Notes under the pieces: generated by a model
Databases searched by the model: none
What the model was told of the DNA's origin: nothing
The model's input: only the letters and a program-made list of their open reading frames with translations
NCBI GenBank assembly: GCA_964409165.1
Contig: CAYPCH010000033.1
Span: 1-30,803, forward strand
Length of the DNA: 30,803 nucleotides
Direction of reading: 5' to 3'
DNA from: CAYPCH01 sp964409165
Lineage (GTDB): Bacteria > Bacillota > Clostridia > Acetivibrionales > Acetivibrionaceae
Position numbers and translations under genes: made by a program
Shown: piece after piece, positions 1-7,124 of the stretch
Numbering within the stretch: the stretch's first letter is position 1
Layout: the number at the start of each line of letters is the position of its first letter

Positions 1-26
1 AATTGTGCACTTTTATATTATAAAAA

Positions 27-611
27 ATGTGCATTTTTATCTTGACATTTTCAATTGGTCAAGGCAAAATCCTTGCGGTGAAAGGAATTGGAGGATACCA
101 CCTCTGTTGCAATGCAGAAGCGCAGACAGCGGTGCAAAGGCTTCGAACGCTGAAAAATAGACCGCAAAAGCCGCTAGCCGTTATGGCACGTGACATCGAA
201 GCCGTGTACAAAATCTGCGAGGTATCTGATCAAGAAAAAGCGATTCTAACTGGAAGTCGGAAACCGATTTTGCTACTCCGCAAAATAGTACCGGAGTATC
301 TTCCAGAAGATATTGCCCCTAAACAGAAAAGGCTTGGGGTCATGCTCCCCTACGCGCCGCTTCAATTTCTTCTTTTTTCCGATGCTCTTGATTTCCTTGT
401 TATGACCAGCGGAAATCTAAGCGGTTCGCCGATCTGCTATCATGATAATACTGCAATCAAAGTGCTTGGATCTGTTGCAGAATATTTTCTCATGCACAAC
501 CGTAAGATTAAAATTCCGGTGGATGACGCTGTCGTAAAAATCGTTGATGACCATGAAGTGCTTGTACGGTGTGGGCGCGTGTGCAGTGCATTACAGATTT
601 GGAGGCGATAA
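27..611 (+). pseudogene. hypF: HypF fragment (YrdC-like domain only), truncated at both ends
   Basis: HypF makes the carbamoyl group that becomes the cyanide ligand of [NiFe]-hydrogenase; the full protein (about 750 aa) has acylphosphatase, zinc-finger, YrdC-like and Kae1-like domains. Here about 185 residues match only the YrdC-like part: AVKGIGGYHL near residue 18, RPQKPLAVM near 46, GVMLPYAPLQ near 104, VMTSGNLSG near 125 and VDDAVVKIV near 164. The first ten residues of the open frame look unrelated, so homology starts near base 57. No ribosome binding site is visible before the ATG. Two direct GTGCA-YTTTTAT copies (5-16, 29-40) lie in the AT-rich sequence before it. The frame stops three bases before hypE, so the Kae1-like domain is missing. 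Bases 61-120 are 28/60 G+C by hand count, richer than most of the window. The remnant is unlikely to work as HypF. Confidence 0.8.
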
Positions 612-614
612 AAT

Positions 615-1604
615 TTGAATGAAAAAGTTATACTCCGGCATGGTGACGGAGGTCTTCATACAAACAAGCTGATCCGTGATATTTTTTACCGACAATTTAA
701 CAATGAGATTCTTATCGGATATCAAGACGCCGCCATTTTTCCATTGGAGAACGGGCGGCTGGCATTTACGACAGATGGCTTCGTGGTAAAACCTATATTT
801 TTCCCGGGCGGAGATATCGGAAAACTTGCGACATCTGGAACCATCAACGATCTGACGGCAGCGGGAGCGATCCCGCTCTACTTGAGCGCAGGCTTTGTGA
901 TAGAGGAAGGTTTTGAGATAGAAAAGCTGGATCAAATCGCCGAGTCTATGAGTCAAACATGCAATACGGCAGGAGCAAAGATTGTGACGGGAGATACGAA
1001 GGTGGTTGAAAAGGGCTTGGTTGACGGAGTGTATATCAACACATCAGGTATCGGAATAGTACATGGATGCTTTTGTCCCAGACAGATAACTTGCGGTGAT
1101 GAAATTATTCTGACAGGGACGATAGCGGAGCATGGCACGGCAATCCTGCTGGAACGATATGACCTTGGACTTCAAAGCGATATTGTAAGCGACTGTAAGC
1201 CATTATCTGAAATTATTCCGGCACTCGGCGATCACATCAAACATGTAAAACTGATGCGAGATCCAACGCGGGGCGGAGTGGCCACCGCTCTGTGTGAAAT
1301 ATCGGAAAGCAATAATATTGGTGCTTTGATTGAAGAAGAAAAATTAAAAATCCGACCAGCTGTTTGCGCTGTCCATGATCTCTTGGGCACAGATCCCCTG
1401 TACTTTGCTAGCGAGGGAAGGATGATTCTTGTCATTGAAAAAGGCTATGGCATGGAGATCATAAATATTTTGAAATGTCTTGAGAGTTGTTGTGAAGCAG
1501 AAATAATCGGAACATTTAACAAGATGTACAGCAAAGTATGCCTCCGTACAACTCTAGGGGGGCGAACGGATACTCAGTATGCTGGAAAACCAAATGATAT
1601 CTAG
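615..1604 (+). CDS. hypE: HypE, hydrogenase maturation dehydratase, with frameshifted C-terminus
   Basis: HypE (PurM/AIR-synthase fold) dehydrates the carbamoyl group on its own C-terminal cysteine to a thiocyanate that is passed to the hydrogenase iron. The protein shows the family's N-terminal HGDGG, then DAAIFPLENGRLAFTTDG, GTINDLTAAGA, GDTKVV and MRDPTRGGVATAL. The TTG start has a good GGAGGCG site (601-607). Length (329 aa) is normal. After LRTTLGG, however, this frame reads RTDTQYAGKPNDI and stops, without the family's PRIC tail. Skipping one G in the six-G run at 1557-1562 gives GERILSMLENQMISRIC and a TAA at 1612-1614, a clear HypE ending with its catalytic Cys. So this is either a +1 frameshift mutation, a sequencing error in a homopolymer, or recoding. 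Beside the broken hypF, decay is the simplest reading. Confidence 0.88.
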   Translation: MNEKVILRHGDGGLHTNKLIRDIFYRQFNNEILIGYQDAAIFPLENGRLAFTTDGFVVKPIFFPGGDIGKLATSGTINDLTAAGAIPLYLSAGFVIEEGFEIEKLDQIAESMSQTCNTAGAKIVTGDTKVVEKGLVDGVYINTSGIGIVHGCFCPRQITCGDEIILTGTIAEHGTAILLERYDLGLQSDIVSDCKPLSEIIPALGDHIKHVKLMRDPTRGGVATALCEISESNNIGALIEEEKLKIRPAVCAVHDLLGTDPLYFASEGRMILVIEKGYGMEIINILKCLESCCEAEIIGTFNKMYSKVCLRTTLGGRTDTQYAGKPNDI

Positions 1605-1712
1605 AATCTGTTAAGATTAATCTTCTATCTCCTGACACATATAGGCACCCATAGCTGGAAAGTGTACCATACAGTTTCAAAAGTCCTTGAAAGACGGGGT
1701 TTTAGAGAATGA
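1605..1712 (+). other. Short leftover reading frame after hypE, unidentified
   Basis: Between the hypE stop and the tRNA terminator one frame stays open to a TGA at 1710-1712 and reads ...THIGTHSWKVYHTVSKV then LERRGFRE. Its composition looks protein-like, but there is no start codon or ribosome binding site and I cannot assign a family. It may be the tail of a gene lost when the hyp cluster decayed, or chance. Confidence 0.2.
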
Positions 1713-1758
1713 AAAAACGATACCGCAGAAAGATAAATTGTATCAATCTACGGTATCG
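1712..1758 (-). terminator. Intrinsic terminator of tRNA-Leu
   Basis: Read on the minus strand, CGATACCGTAG (1758-1748) pairs with CTGCGGTATCG (1728-1718) around a 19-base loop and is followed by six U. It lies just downstream of the tRNA-Leu 3' end. Confidence 0.85.
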
Positions 1759-1762
1759 TATC

Positions 1763-1849
1763 TGGTGCGAGAGAAGGGACTTGAACCCTCACAGTCTTGC
1801 AACCACTAGAACCTGAATCTAGCGCGTCTGCCAGTTCCGCCACCCTCGC
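1763..1849 (-). tRNA. tRNA-Leu (anticodon CAG)
   Basis: Class II tRNA with a long variable arm. The acceptor stem GCGAGGG/CTCTCGC closes, the D-arm reads TGGCGGAACTGGCAGACGC as in other bacterial leucine tRNAs, and the anticodon loop is TTCAGGT in a CTAGA/TCTAG stem. The T-arm carries GGTTCAAGTCC and the 3' CCA is encoded (1763-1765). It is a single-gene unit with its own promoter and terminator. Confidence 0.96.
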
Positions 1850-1869
1850 ATTATTGAAGTGCAATAGAT

Positions 1870-1898
1870 ATTTTACTAGAAAAAAGAGAAAATTGCAA
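1870..1898 (-). promoter_or_regulatory. Sigma-A-type promoter for tRNA-Leu
   Basis: On the minus strand TTGCAA (1898-1893) and TAAAAT (1875-1870) are separated by exactly 17 bases and lie about 20 bases before the tRNA 5' end. This is consistent with a vegetative promoter. Confidence 0.6.
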
Positions 1899-2120
1899 GT
1901 GTAAATTTTTATATTTTCAATTTTTTTATGAAAGTCCTATACATAAATAAAAAAGTGTGATAATATAATTTTGGATAAAGACAGTAATTTGTTACAAAAA
2001 CACAATAAAAAATTATTAGGGGCACAAACATAGTATATAAAAGCATACATATTATGACTATCGATGTTATCAAAAGATGATAATTTAATATGATTAATAA
2101 TTTCATTTGTTTTGTATATT
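1899..2120. other. AT-rich intergenic region, nothing coding seen
   Basis: Very AT-rich sequence between the tRNA-Leu promoter and the regulatory element upstream of the nucleotidyltransferase. Open frames on the minus strand here are low-complexity, rich in Leu, Ile, Tyr and Phe, lack ribosome binding sites, and are not believed. Confidence 0.6.
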
Positions 2121-2235
2121 ATATTAATCACGAAAAAAATCACGAAAAAGATTCTACATTGAAAAAGATTAATTTTCGTGATGTTATATTAAGAAAATTG
2201 AAGTGCGATGTAAAATCTTTATCACATTCAATATA
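2121..2235 (+). promoter_or_regulatory. Dispersed regulatory element, copy A (upstream of nucleotidyltransferase)
   Basis: The core (2201-2235) contains GCGAT (2205-2209), 11 bases, ATCAC (2221-2225), then TTCAATATA. The same core occurs on the minus strand at 17151-17180 and on the + strand at 28931-28960, each time upstream of a gene in the same orientation. Copies A and B also share ATTAATCACGAA at the distal end and AAATTGAAGTGCGATG next to the core. Copy A has an extra internal fold, ATCACGAAAA (2139-2148) with TTTTCGTGAT (2173-2182). The core ends 73 bases before the GTG start. It could be a promoter with an operator, or a mobile repeat. Confidence 0.5.
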
Positions 2236-2259
2236 GCTTACGGTTTTTATAGAAGCTAT
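2233..2259. repeat. Small inverted repeat in the leader of the nucleotidyltransferase gene
   Basis: ATAGCTT (2233-2239) and AAGCTAT (2253-2259) can pair around 13 bases, directly after copy A of the dispersed element. No U-tract follows. Function unknown. Confidence 0.3.
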
Positions 2260-2308
2260 ACTTCAACATAAAAAGCAGTAAACAATTTGTTTTAGGGGAG
2301 GTTTTTTT

Positions 2309-2854
2309 GTGAGAAGGGTAAGTTTGGCTAACGACAGGACTATTAACCGAGTAACAGACTTGTTTGAGCAATGTTCGGAGCAATTAGATATTGAAATTAT
2401 GAGTATTGTTTTGTTTGGTTCTAGGGCAAAAGGTGATTTTACCTCTCAAAGTGATTATGAGTTTATGATAATGGTTTCTAATGAGACTCCACTTGAGAGG
2501 CATATTCTATTCCAAGAGACAATGAAATTGGAACTTTTGAGAGAAAAGTATCTGAATGTCAAACTGATAGTTTATACCCCGGAAATATTTGAGGAAATAC
2601 TGTATAATGATAATATGGTGGGAACATATTTATATATGATATGTAGAGAGAATATTGTTCTCTATGACAGACAGGGAACATTTATGTACATTCGTGACAG
2701 GCTTACAAGAAGCAGGGATAAAAGTGAAGAGATATTTTTACAGCAGTGTATAGAGTTTGCAAAAGTTTTTGGCTCTGAAAAGTGGGAACGTAAATGGGAT
2801 AAGACCCTGATGCAGTTTAAATACCATAACAATAGAAGGAAGAAAGTATATTGA
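2309..2854 (+). CDS. Nucleotidyltransferase-fold (MNT-like) protein
   Basis: The 181-aa protein has the Pol-beta-type nucleotidyltransferase signature FGSRAKGDFTSQSDYEFMI at residues 36-54: the GS loop, then D49-x-E51 in place of the usual DxD metal-binding pair. In known MntA antitoxins this fold transfers AMP to a HEPN toxin. Here no HEPN gene lies beside it, because the next gene is murD. The C-terminal 100 residues are helical-looking and rich in Lys, Arg and Glu, without a motif I recognise. The GTG start has a strong AGGGGAGG site (2294-2301) seven bases upstream. The leader carries copy A of a three-copy regulatory element. The substrate is unknown; an antitoxin-like or stand-alone housekeeping transferase are both possible. 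Confidence 0.7.
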   Translation: MRRVSLANDRTINRVTDLFEQCSEQLDIEIMSIVLFGSRAKGDFTSQSDYEFMIMVSNETPLERHILFQETMKLELLREKYLNVKLIVYTPEIFEEILYNDNMVGTYLYMICRENIVLYDRQGTFMYIRDRLTRSRDKSEEIFLQQCIEFAKVFGSEKWERKWDKTLMQFKYHNNRRKKVY

Positions 2855-2880
2855 TTGGATGAGATTAAAAGTATAATAAT

Positions 2881-2912
2881 ATTATATAGCAATTTTTTTT
2901 TTGCCATATAAT
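2881..2912. repeat. AT-rich palindrome with T-tract in the loop
   Basis: ATTATATAGCAA (2881-2892) pairs imperfectly with TTGCCATATAAT (2901-2912); the loop is a run of T. It sits between the nucleotidyltransferase and murD. The T-run is inside the loop rather than after the stem, so it is a poor intrinsic terminator. Confidence 0.3.
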
Positions 2913-2944
2913 AATACTAAAGCCAATCGCAGGAGGAATTTTGT

Positions 2945-4348
2945 TTGAAGGGGAAAATAGAAGAATTTAAAAGTAAAATGAACAATAAGAAAGTTGCGGT
3001 TCTCGGGATAGGTATAAGTCATACACCACTTGTTAAATTTCTCCATAAAATGGGAGCTGATATAACAGCATTTGACAAATCAAATAAGGATAAATTGAAC
3101 CCCGTGTTGGAAGAGTTTAAGGGATTAAAACTGGAATACAGTTTTGGAGAGGATTATTTAAAGAGACTCAGAGGCTTTGATGTGGTTTTCAGAACGCCGG
3201 GAATGAGGTATGACCTGCCAGAAATCCTGAAAGCTAAAGCTGATGGTGCTGAAGTAACCTCAGAAATGGAACTTTTCTTTGAACTCTGTCCTGCACCGAT
3301 ATTAGCAGTGACGGGAAGTGACGGTAAAACAACCACTACCACTCTGATTTACAATATATTGAGGGAACAAGGATATAACTGTTGGCTAGGTGGTAATATA
3401 GGAACTCCTCTTTTAGATAAGGTGGAGGATATTAAGGAAACAGACAAAGTGGTACTTGAGTTAAGCAGTTTCCAGCTTCATACCATGACTAGAAGTCCTC
3501 AGGTAGCGGTAATAACGAATATTTCACCTAATCATTTGGATATACATAAGTCTATGGATGAATATGTATCGGCAAAGAAGAATATTTATATCAATCAGAA
3601 AGCCGGAAACAAGCTTGTTATCAATTATGACAATGAGATTACAAGAAACTTTATTGACGAAGCAAAAGGAGAAGTTGTATATTTTAGCAGGAACAACCTG
3701 TTAGATAAGGGAGCTTTTATAAAGGAAGGATGGCTTTTTTACAGGGATGGAAACCGGGAAAACATGATTGTAAAAGCGGAGGACATTTTTATCCCTGGTA
3801 TACATAATGTCGAAAATTATTTGGCTGCAATAAGTGCTGTCATTGATTATGTGGACGTTAAAAAAATATACAAGGTTGCGACTACTTTTAAAGGAGTTGA
3901 ACATCGCATTGAATTGGTAAGGGAGATTAACGGCATCAGGTTTTACAATGACTCAATTGCCAGTAGCCCGACAAGAACCATGGCAGGTCTTGAATCCTTT
4001 GACAAGAAGGTTATTCTGATAGCTGGAGGGTATGATAAAAAGATACCCTATGATGTAATGGGTGAATCAATTGCCAGAAAAGTAAAATGCTTGGTTTTAA
4101 TAGGTCAGACAGGGCCTAAGATTGAAAAGGCACTAATGGATGAAATAGAGAGAACGGGGAATGGTAAAGATATACCGATATATAAATGCAGTTCGCTTGA
4201 GGAAGCGGTAAGGATAGCTTATAAATCTGCACGTGAAGGTGATATAATAACAATGTCTCCTGCAAGTGCCAGCTTTGATATGTTTAAAAACTTTGAAGAA
4301 AGAGGCAATATGTTTAAGGATATAGTCAAAATGTTAAGAAGCGAGTGA
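2945..4348 (+). CDS. murD: UDP-N-acetylmuramoyl-L-alanine:D-glutamate ligase (MurD)
   Basis: MurD adds D-glutamate to UDP-MurNAc-L-Ala in the cytoplasm, using ATP, during peptidoglycan precursor synthesis. The 467-aa protein has an N-terminal Rossmann domain (VAVLGIGISHTPLVKF, residues 17-32), the Mur ligase ATP loop GSDGKTTTT (124-132), LSSFQLHTM, ITNISPNHLDIH, and a C-terminal domain with GVEHRIELV, FYNDSIASSPTRTMAGLE, AGGYDKKIPY and MSPASASFDMFKNFEERG. All are typical of MurD. The TTG start is chosen for the AGGAGG site at 2931-2936. murD normally sits in the division/cell-wall cluster; here it stands alone and ends in its own terminator. Confidence 0.96.
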   Translation: MKGKIEEFKSKMNNKKVAVLGIGISHTPLVKFLHKMGADITAFDKSNKDKLNPVLEEFKGLKLEYSFGEDYLKRLRGFDVVFRTPGMRYDLPEILKAKADGAEVTSEMELFFELCPAPILAVTGSDGKTTTTTLIYNILREQGYNCWLGGNIGTPLLDKVEDIKETDKVVLELSSFQLHTMTRSPQVAVITNISPNHLDIHKSMDEYVSAKKNIYINQKAGNKLVINYDNEITRNFIDEAKGEVVYFSRNNLLDKGAFIKEGWLFYRDGNRENMIVKAEDIFIPGIHNVENYLAAISAVIDYVDVKKIYKVATTFKGVEHRIELVREINGIRFYNDSIASSPTRTMAGLESFDKKVILIAGGYDKKIPYDVMGESIARKVKCLVLIGQTGPKIEKALMDEIERTGNGKDIPIYKCSSLEEAVRIAYKSAREGDIITMSPASASFDMFKNFEERGNMFKDIVKMLRSE

Positions 4349-4379
4349 AATATTACGAGTGAAATGAAATATATAATAG

Positions 4380-4410
4380 AATTGAGTACCTATCATGGGT
4401 ACTCAATTTT
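4380..4410 (+). terminator. Intrinsic terminator of murD
   Basis: AATTGAGTACC (4380-4390) and GGGTACTCAATT (4397-4408) form a near-perfect stem with loop TATCAT, followed by T. It lies 31 bases after the murD stop. Confidence 0.85.
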
Positions 4411-4417
4411 GTTAGGA

Positions 4418-4444
4418 CATTCCCTGAAAGGAAATCCAACAAAA
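4418..4444 (+). repeat. 27-bp dispersed repeat, copy 1
   Basis: The sequence beginning CATTCCCTGAAAGGAAATC matches 13287-13313 at 24 of 27 positions. Both copies lie immediately after the intrinsic terminator of a + strand gene. The centre is a small palindrome, TTCC-TGAA-AGGAA. Confidence 0.45.
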
Positions 4445-4470
4445 AGCTTCGGAATAGATGTCCGAAGCTT
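4441..4470 (-). terminator. Intrinsic terminator of the tRNA operon
   Basis: On the minus strand AAGCTTCGGA (4470-4461) pairs perfectly with TCCGAAGCTT (4453-4444) around seven bases, followed by further U. It lies 12 bases after the tRNA-Tyr 3' end. Confidence 0.85.
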
Positions 4471-4481
4471 TATAGTATTAA

Positions 4482-4563
4482 TGGAGGGAGATGGATTCGA
4501 ACCATCGAAGGCGGAGCCAACAGATTTACAGTCTGCCCCCTTTAGCCACTCGGGAACCCCTCC
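4482..4563 (-). tRNA. tRNA-Tyr (anticodon GTA)
   Basis: Class II tRNA with a long variable arm. Acceptor GGAGGGG/TCCCTCC, anticodon loop CTGTAAA in a GCAGA/TCTGT stem, T-arm GGTTCGAATCC. The CCA end is not encoded (the bases after the discriminator A do not read CCA), unlike its two operon partners. It is the last gene of the minus-strand tRNA operon. Confidence 0.95.
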
Positions 4564-4633
4564 GAAACTAAGATATTTGGTTTTTTAATGACTTCTTCTA
4601 TGCTTTATAACACCGAAGCCATTAAGAACAATC

Positions 4634-4709
4634 TGGTGCCCAGAGCCGGAATCGAACCAGCGACACGTGGATTTTCAGTCCACTGCTCTACCAACTGAGC
4701 TATCTGGGC
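4634..4709 (-). tRNA. tRNA-Phe (anticodon GAA)
   Basis: Acceptor stem GCCCAGA/TCTGGGC, D-arm TAGCTCAGTTGGTAGAGCA, anticodon loop CTGAAAA in a GTGGA/TCCAC stem, T-arm GGTTCGATTCC, and an encoded CCA (4634-4636). It is the middle gene of the operon. Confidence 0.97.
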
Positions 4710-4736
4710 AAATTTTAAAACATACTGTTTTAAAAT

Positions 4737-4813
4737 TGGTGGGCCTTCAGGGACTCGAACCCCGGACCAACCGGTTATGAGCCGGTTGCTCTGACCAACT
4801 GAGCTAAAGGCCC
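4737..4813 (-). tRNA. tRNA with CAT anticodon, probably elongator Met
   Basis: Acceptor stem GGGCCTT/GAAGGCCC, D-arm TAGCTCAGTTGGTCAGAGCA, anticodon loop CTCATAA in an ACCGG/CCGGT stem, T-arm GGTTCGAGTCC, CCA encoded (4737-4739). A CAT anticodon can belong to elongator Met, initiator Met or lysidine-modified Ile2. The paired first acceptor base rules out a typical initiator. Met versus Ile2 cannot be settled by eye; Met is my preference. First gene of the operon. Confidence 0.92.
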
Positions 4814-4834
4814 TTCCTTAAGACAACAAAAATT

Positions 4835-4863
4835 AGTATAATGGATAATCTGAGAATAGTCAA
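4835..4863 (-). promoter_or_regulatory. Sigma-A-type promoter of the tRNA operon
   Basis: On the minus strand TTGACT (4863-4858) and TATACT (4840-4835) are spaced by 17 bases, ending 21 bases before the first tRNA. Near-consensus vegetative promoter. Confidence 0.75.
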
Positions 4864-4996
4864 TGGATTTTTATTGGAAATTCAATATTTTTATTTCTAA
4901 GTATATTAATAATACCTGCTGTTTTGATATAATCTATAAAAGCATGTTATATATAACATTGTATATAAAAATATAAAAAGATGACGAGGTGGCTTA

Positions 4997-6037
4997 ATGG
5001 AATATATAGAGGCATTAAGGGAGCTGAATTCGTATCCCGGCGTTTCGGGTCATGAAAAAATGCTTGCATCCCACGTAGTGAAGTTGTTTGAAGAATACTG
5101 CGATGTTGTAAGAATGGATGAATTTTATAATGTGGTTGGGCTTATAAAAGGAACATCGGGCGAAAAGAAAAGGGTAATGCTTTGCGCCCATATGGACGAG
5201 ATAGGATTGCTGGTTACAAAAATTGATGAGAAAGGGTTTGTAAAATTTTCAAATATAGGAGGTCTCGATGCTAAGATATTACCGGCTCAGGAAGTTATAA
5301 TACATGGGAGAAAGGATATTAAAGGTATAATTGGAGCAAAACCTCCACATTTATTAAAGCCGGATGAAATGAAAAAGGCTGTAAAAATTGAAGAAATGTC
5401 TATTGATACAGGTCTTTCGTCAGAGGAGGCAAAAGAAATCATATCTGTTGGCGATATTATAGCATTCAAGGATGAATCCCTTGTACTGCTGAATAATAAG
5501 TACAGTTCGAAGTCGCTTGATAACAGAGCCGGTGTAGCTGCTTTGCTGGATATAATGCAAAATCTTAAAGGTTTAAGGCATGAATGTGATGTGTATTTTA
5601 CTGCAACAGTCCAGGAGGAGGTAGGCTTAAGAGGGGCAAAGATTGCTTCGTATAACATTTATCCTGACATTGCAGTTGTTATAGATGCTTGCCATGGGGA
5701 TGTTCCTGATGCGCCTAAGGATGAAACCTATGGATTGGGTAAAGGTCCTGCAATTGCCGTTGGACCGAATCTTCACAAGAGGTATACAAAGAGGATGATT
5801 GAGTTGGCAAAGGAAGAGAATATACTATATCAGATTGATACGGAACCTGGGAATACAGGTACTGAAGCTTGGGCAATACAGGTTGCAAGAAGCGGAGTTC
5901 CGACAGTGCTGGTTTCAATTCCTTTGAGGTATATGCATACTACAATAGAAACCATAGATGTAAATGATATTAAGTATACAGGAAGGTTGGTTTCAAGATT
6001 TATTTCTACAATAGAAAATGAAACGGAGGAAACATGA
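4997..6037 (+). CDS. M42 family metallo-aminopeptidase (first of three)
   Basis: M42 enzymes are cytoplasmic dinuclear-metal aminopeptidases that usually assemble as 12-mer tetrahedral (TET) particles and trim peptides; some are annotated as glutamyl aminopeptidase or endoglucanase M. All expected residues are present in this 346-aa protein: H65 and D67 in AHMDE, bridging D175 in SLDNRAG, catalytic E207 and ligand E208 in VQEEVGLRG, D230 in VVIDACHGD, and H314 in LRYMHT. The ATG start has GAGGTGG at 4984-4990. Its stop overlaps the next gene's start by four bases (ATGA), so the two are translationally coupled. Substrate preference cannot be read from the sequence. Confidence 0.93.
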   Translation: MEYIEALRELNSYPGVSGHEKMLASHVVKLFEEYCDVVRMDEFYNVVGLIKGTSGEKKRVMLCAHMDEIGLLVTKIDEKGFVKFSNIGGLDAKILPAQEVIIHGRKDIKGIIGAKPPHLLKPDEMKKAVKIEEMSIDTGLSSEEAKEIISVGDIIAFKDESLVLLNNKYSSKSLDNRAGVAALLDIMQNLKGLRHECDVYFTATVQEEVGLRGAKIASYNIYPDIAVVIDACHGDVPDAPKDETYGLGKGPAIAVGPNLHKRYTKRMIELAKEENILYQIDTEPGNTGTEAWAIQVARSGVPTVLVSIPLRYMHTTIETIDVNDIKYTGRLVSRFISTIENETEET

Positions 6038-7119
6038 TGCTGATTAAAGAATTGACGCAGTTAAACGGAGTTTCCGGAAATGAAGATGAGGTAAGGGATT
6101 TTATAAAAAGAGAAGCAGAAAAATATGCTGATGAAATAAAAGTAGACTCAATGGGTAATCTCATATGCTATAAAAAAGGTTCTTCTCCTGTTTATAGGGT
6201 AATGCTTTCTGCTCATATGGATGAAGTAGGTTTTATGGTAACGGGATACTCGGATTCGGGAATGCTGAAGTTTAGAGCTGTAGGCGGTATAGACGAGAGG
6301 ATACTCCCCGGCAAAAGGATATTTGTTGGCGACAGGAGGATACCTGGCGTGATTTCTTCGAAGGCTATTCATCTTCAGGAAGCACAGGAAAGAACCAATA
6401 ACATCAAAATTAAAAATATGTATATTGATATTGGTGCGGATAAGAAAGAAGAGGCTGAAAAGCTGGCACCTTTAGGCGATTATATTGCGTTTAACAGTGC
6501 ATATACAGAACTAGGAGGAAGTCTTATAAAAGCCAAGGCTCTTGATGACAGGGTTGGTTGCAGTATTCTTATTGAGATTCTGAAGGAAAGCTATGAATTT
6601 GATCTTTATGTGTGTTTTACGGTACAAGAAGAGGTAGGGTTAAGAGGGTCGGAGACAGCTGCTTTCAGTGTGAACCCGGATATTGGACTGGTGATTGAGG
6701 GCACTACCTGTTCCGATGTGCCAGGTGTTGAGGAATATGAGTATTCCACTGTTTTAGGAGACGGTGCAGCTCTAACCATAATGGATAGAACTTCATATGC
6801 AAACAAGAATCTGGTTAAGTATATTTATAATACTGCAAAAAACAACAATATAGCTGTTCAGTACAAGCAGACTACATCAGGTGGCAATGATGCGGGGAAA
6901 ATCCAGCAGACGCATGAGGGGGTGGCAGTTGCATCAATTTCTGTACCTTGCAGGTATATTCATTCACCGGTTTCGGTTATGAGCAGAAAGGATTATGAGA
7001 GCACTCTTATGCTTGTTAAAACTGTAATGAAAGAACTTGGCAAAAATCAAAAGATAATTGGGAGTTTTAGCAATAAAACTTCTGTCTTAAAATACAATTC
7101 TACAAAAACGGAGGAATAA
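6034..7119 (+). CDS. M42 family metallo-aminopeptidase (second of three)
   Basis: Paralogue of the gene before it, 361 aa, overlapping it by four bases. Metal and catalytic residues: H61 and D63 in AHMDEVG, D171 in ALDDRVG, E199/E200 in VQEEVGLRG, and H310 in CRYIHSP. The fourth ligand position, Asp in the two neighbours, is E222 here (LVIEGTTCSD), a substitution that M42 members do show and which may shift metal or substrate preference. The protein ends with about 25 extra residues (from near 335) that the other two lack. Probably a TET-type peptidase, possibly co-assembling with its neighbours. Confidence 0.93.
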   Translation: MMLIKELTQLNGVSGNEDEVRDFIKREAEKYADEIKVDSMGNLICYKKGSSPVYRVMLSAHMDEVGFMVTGYSDSGMLKFRAVGGIDERILPGKRIFVGDRRIPGVISSKAIHLQEAQERTNNIKIKNMYIDIGADKKEEAEKLAPLGDYIAFNSAYTELGGSLIKAKALDDRVGCSILIEILKESYEFDLYVCFTVQEEVGLRGSETAAFSVNPDIGLVIEGTTCSDVPGVEEYEYSTVLGDGAALTIMDRTSYANKNLVKYIYNTAKNNNIAVQYKQTTSGGNDAGKIQQTHEGVAVASISVPCRYIHSPVSVMSRKDYESTLMLVKTVMKELGKNQKIIGSFSNKTSVLKYNSTKTEE

Positions 7120-7124
7120 AACTT

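Noticed and set aside
1909..2143. Two overlapping 65-68 codon minus-strand open frames
   Set aside because: Low-complexity AT-rich translation rich in Leu, Ile, Tyr and Phe, without ribosome binding site or family match.
2881..2912. AT-rich palindrome before murD as an intrinsic terminator
   Set aside because: The T-run lies in the loop rather than after the stem, and the stem has mismatches.
4364..4588. 74-codon + strand open frame after murD
   Set aside because: It runs through the murD terminator, the tRNA terminator and antisense to tRNA-Tyr, and has no ribosome binding site; not a gene.
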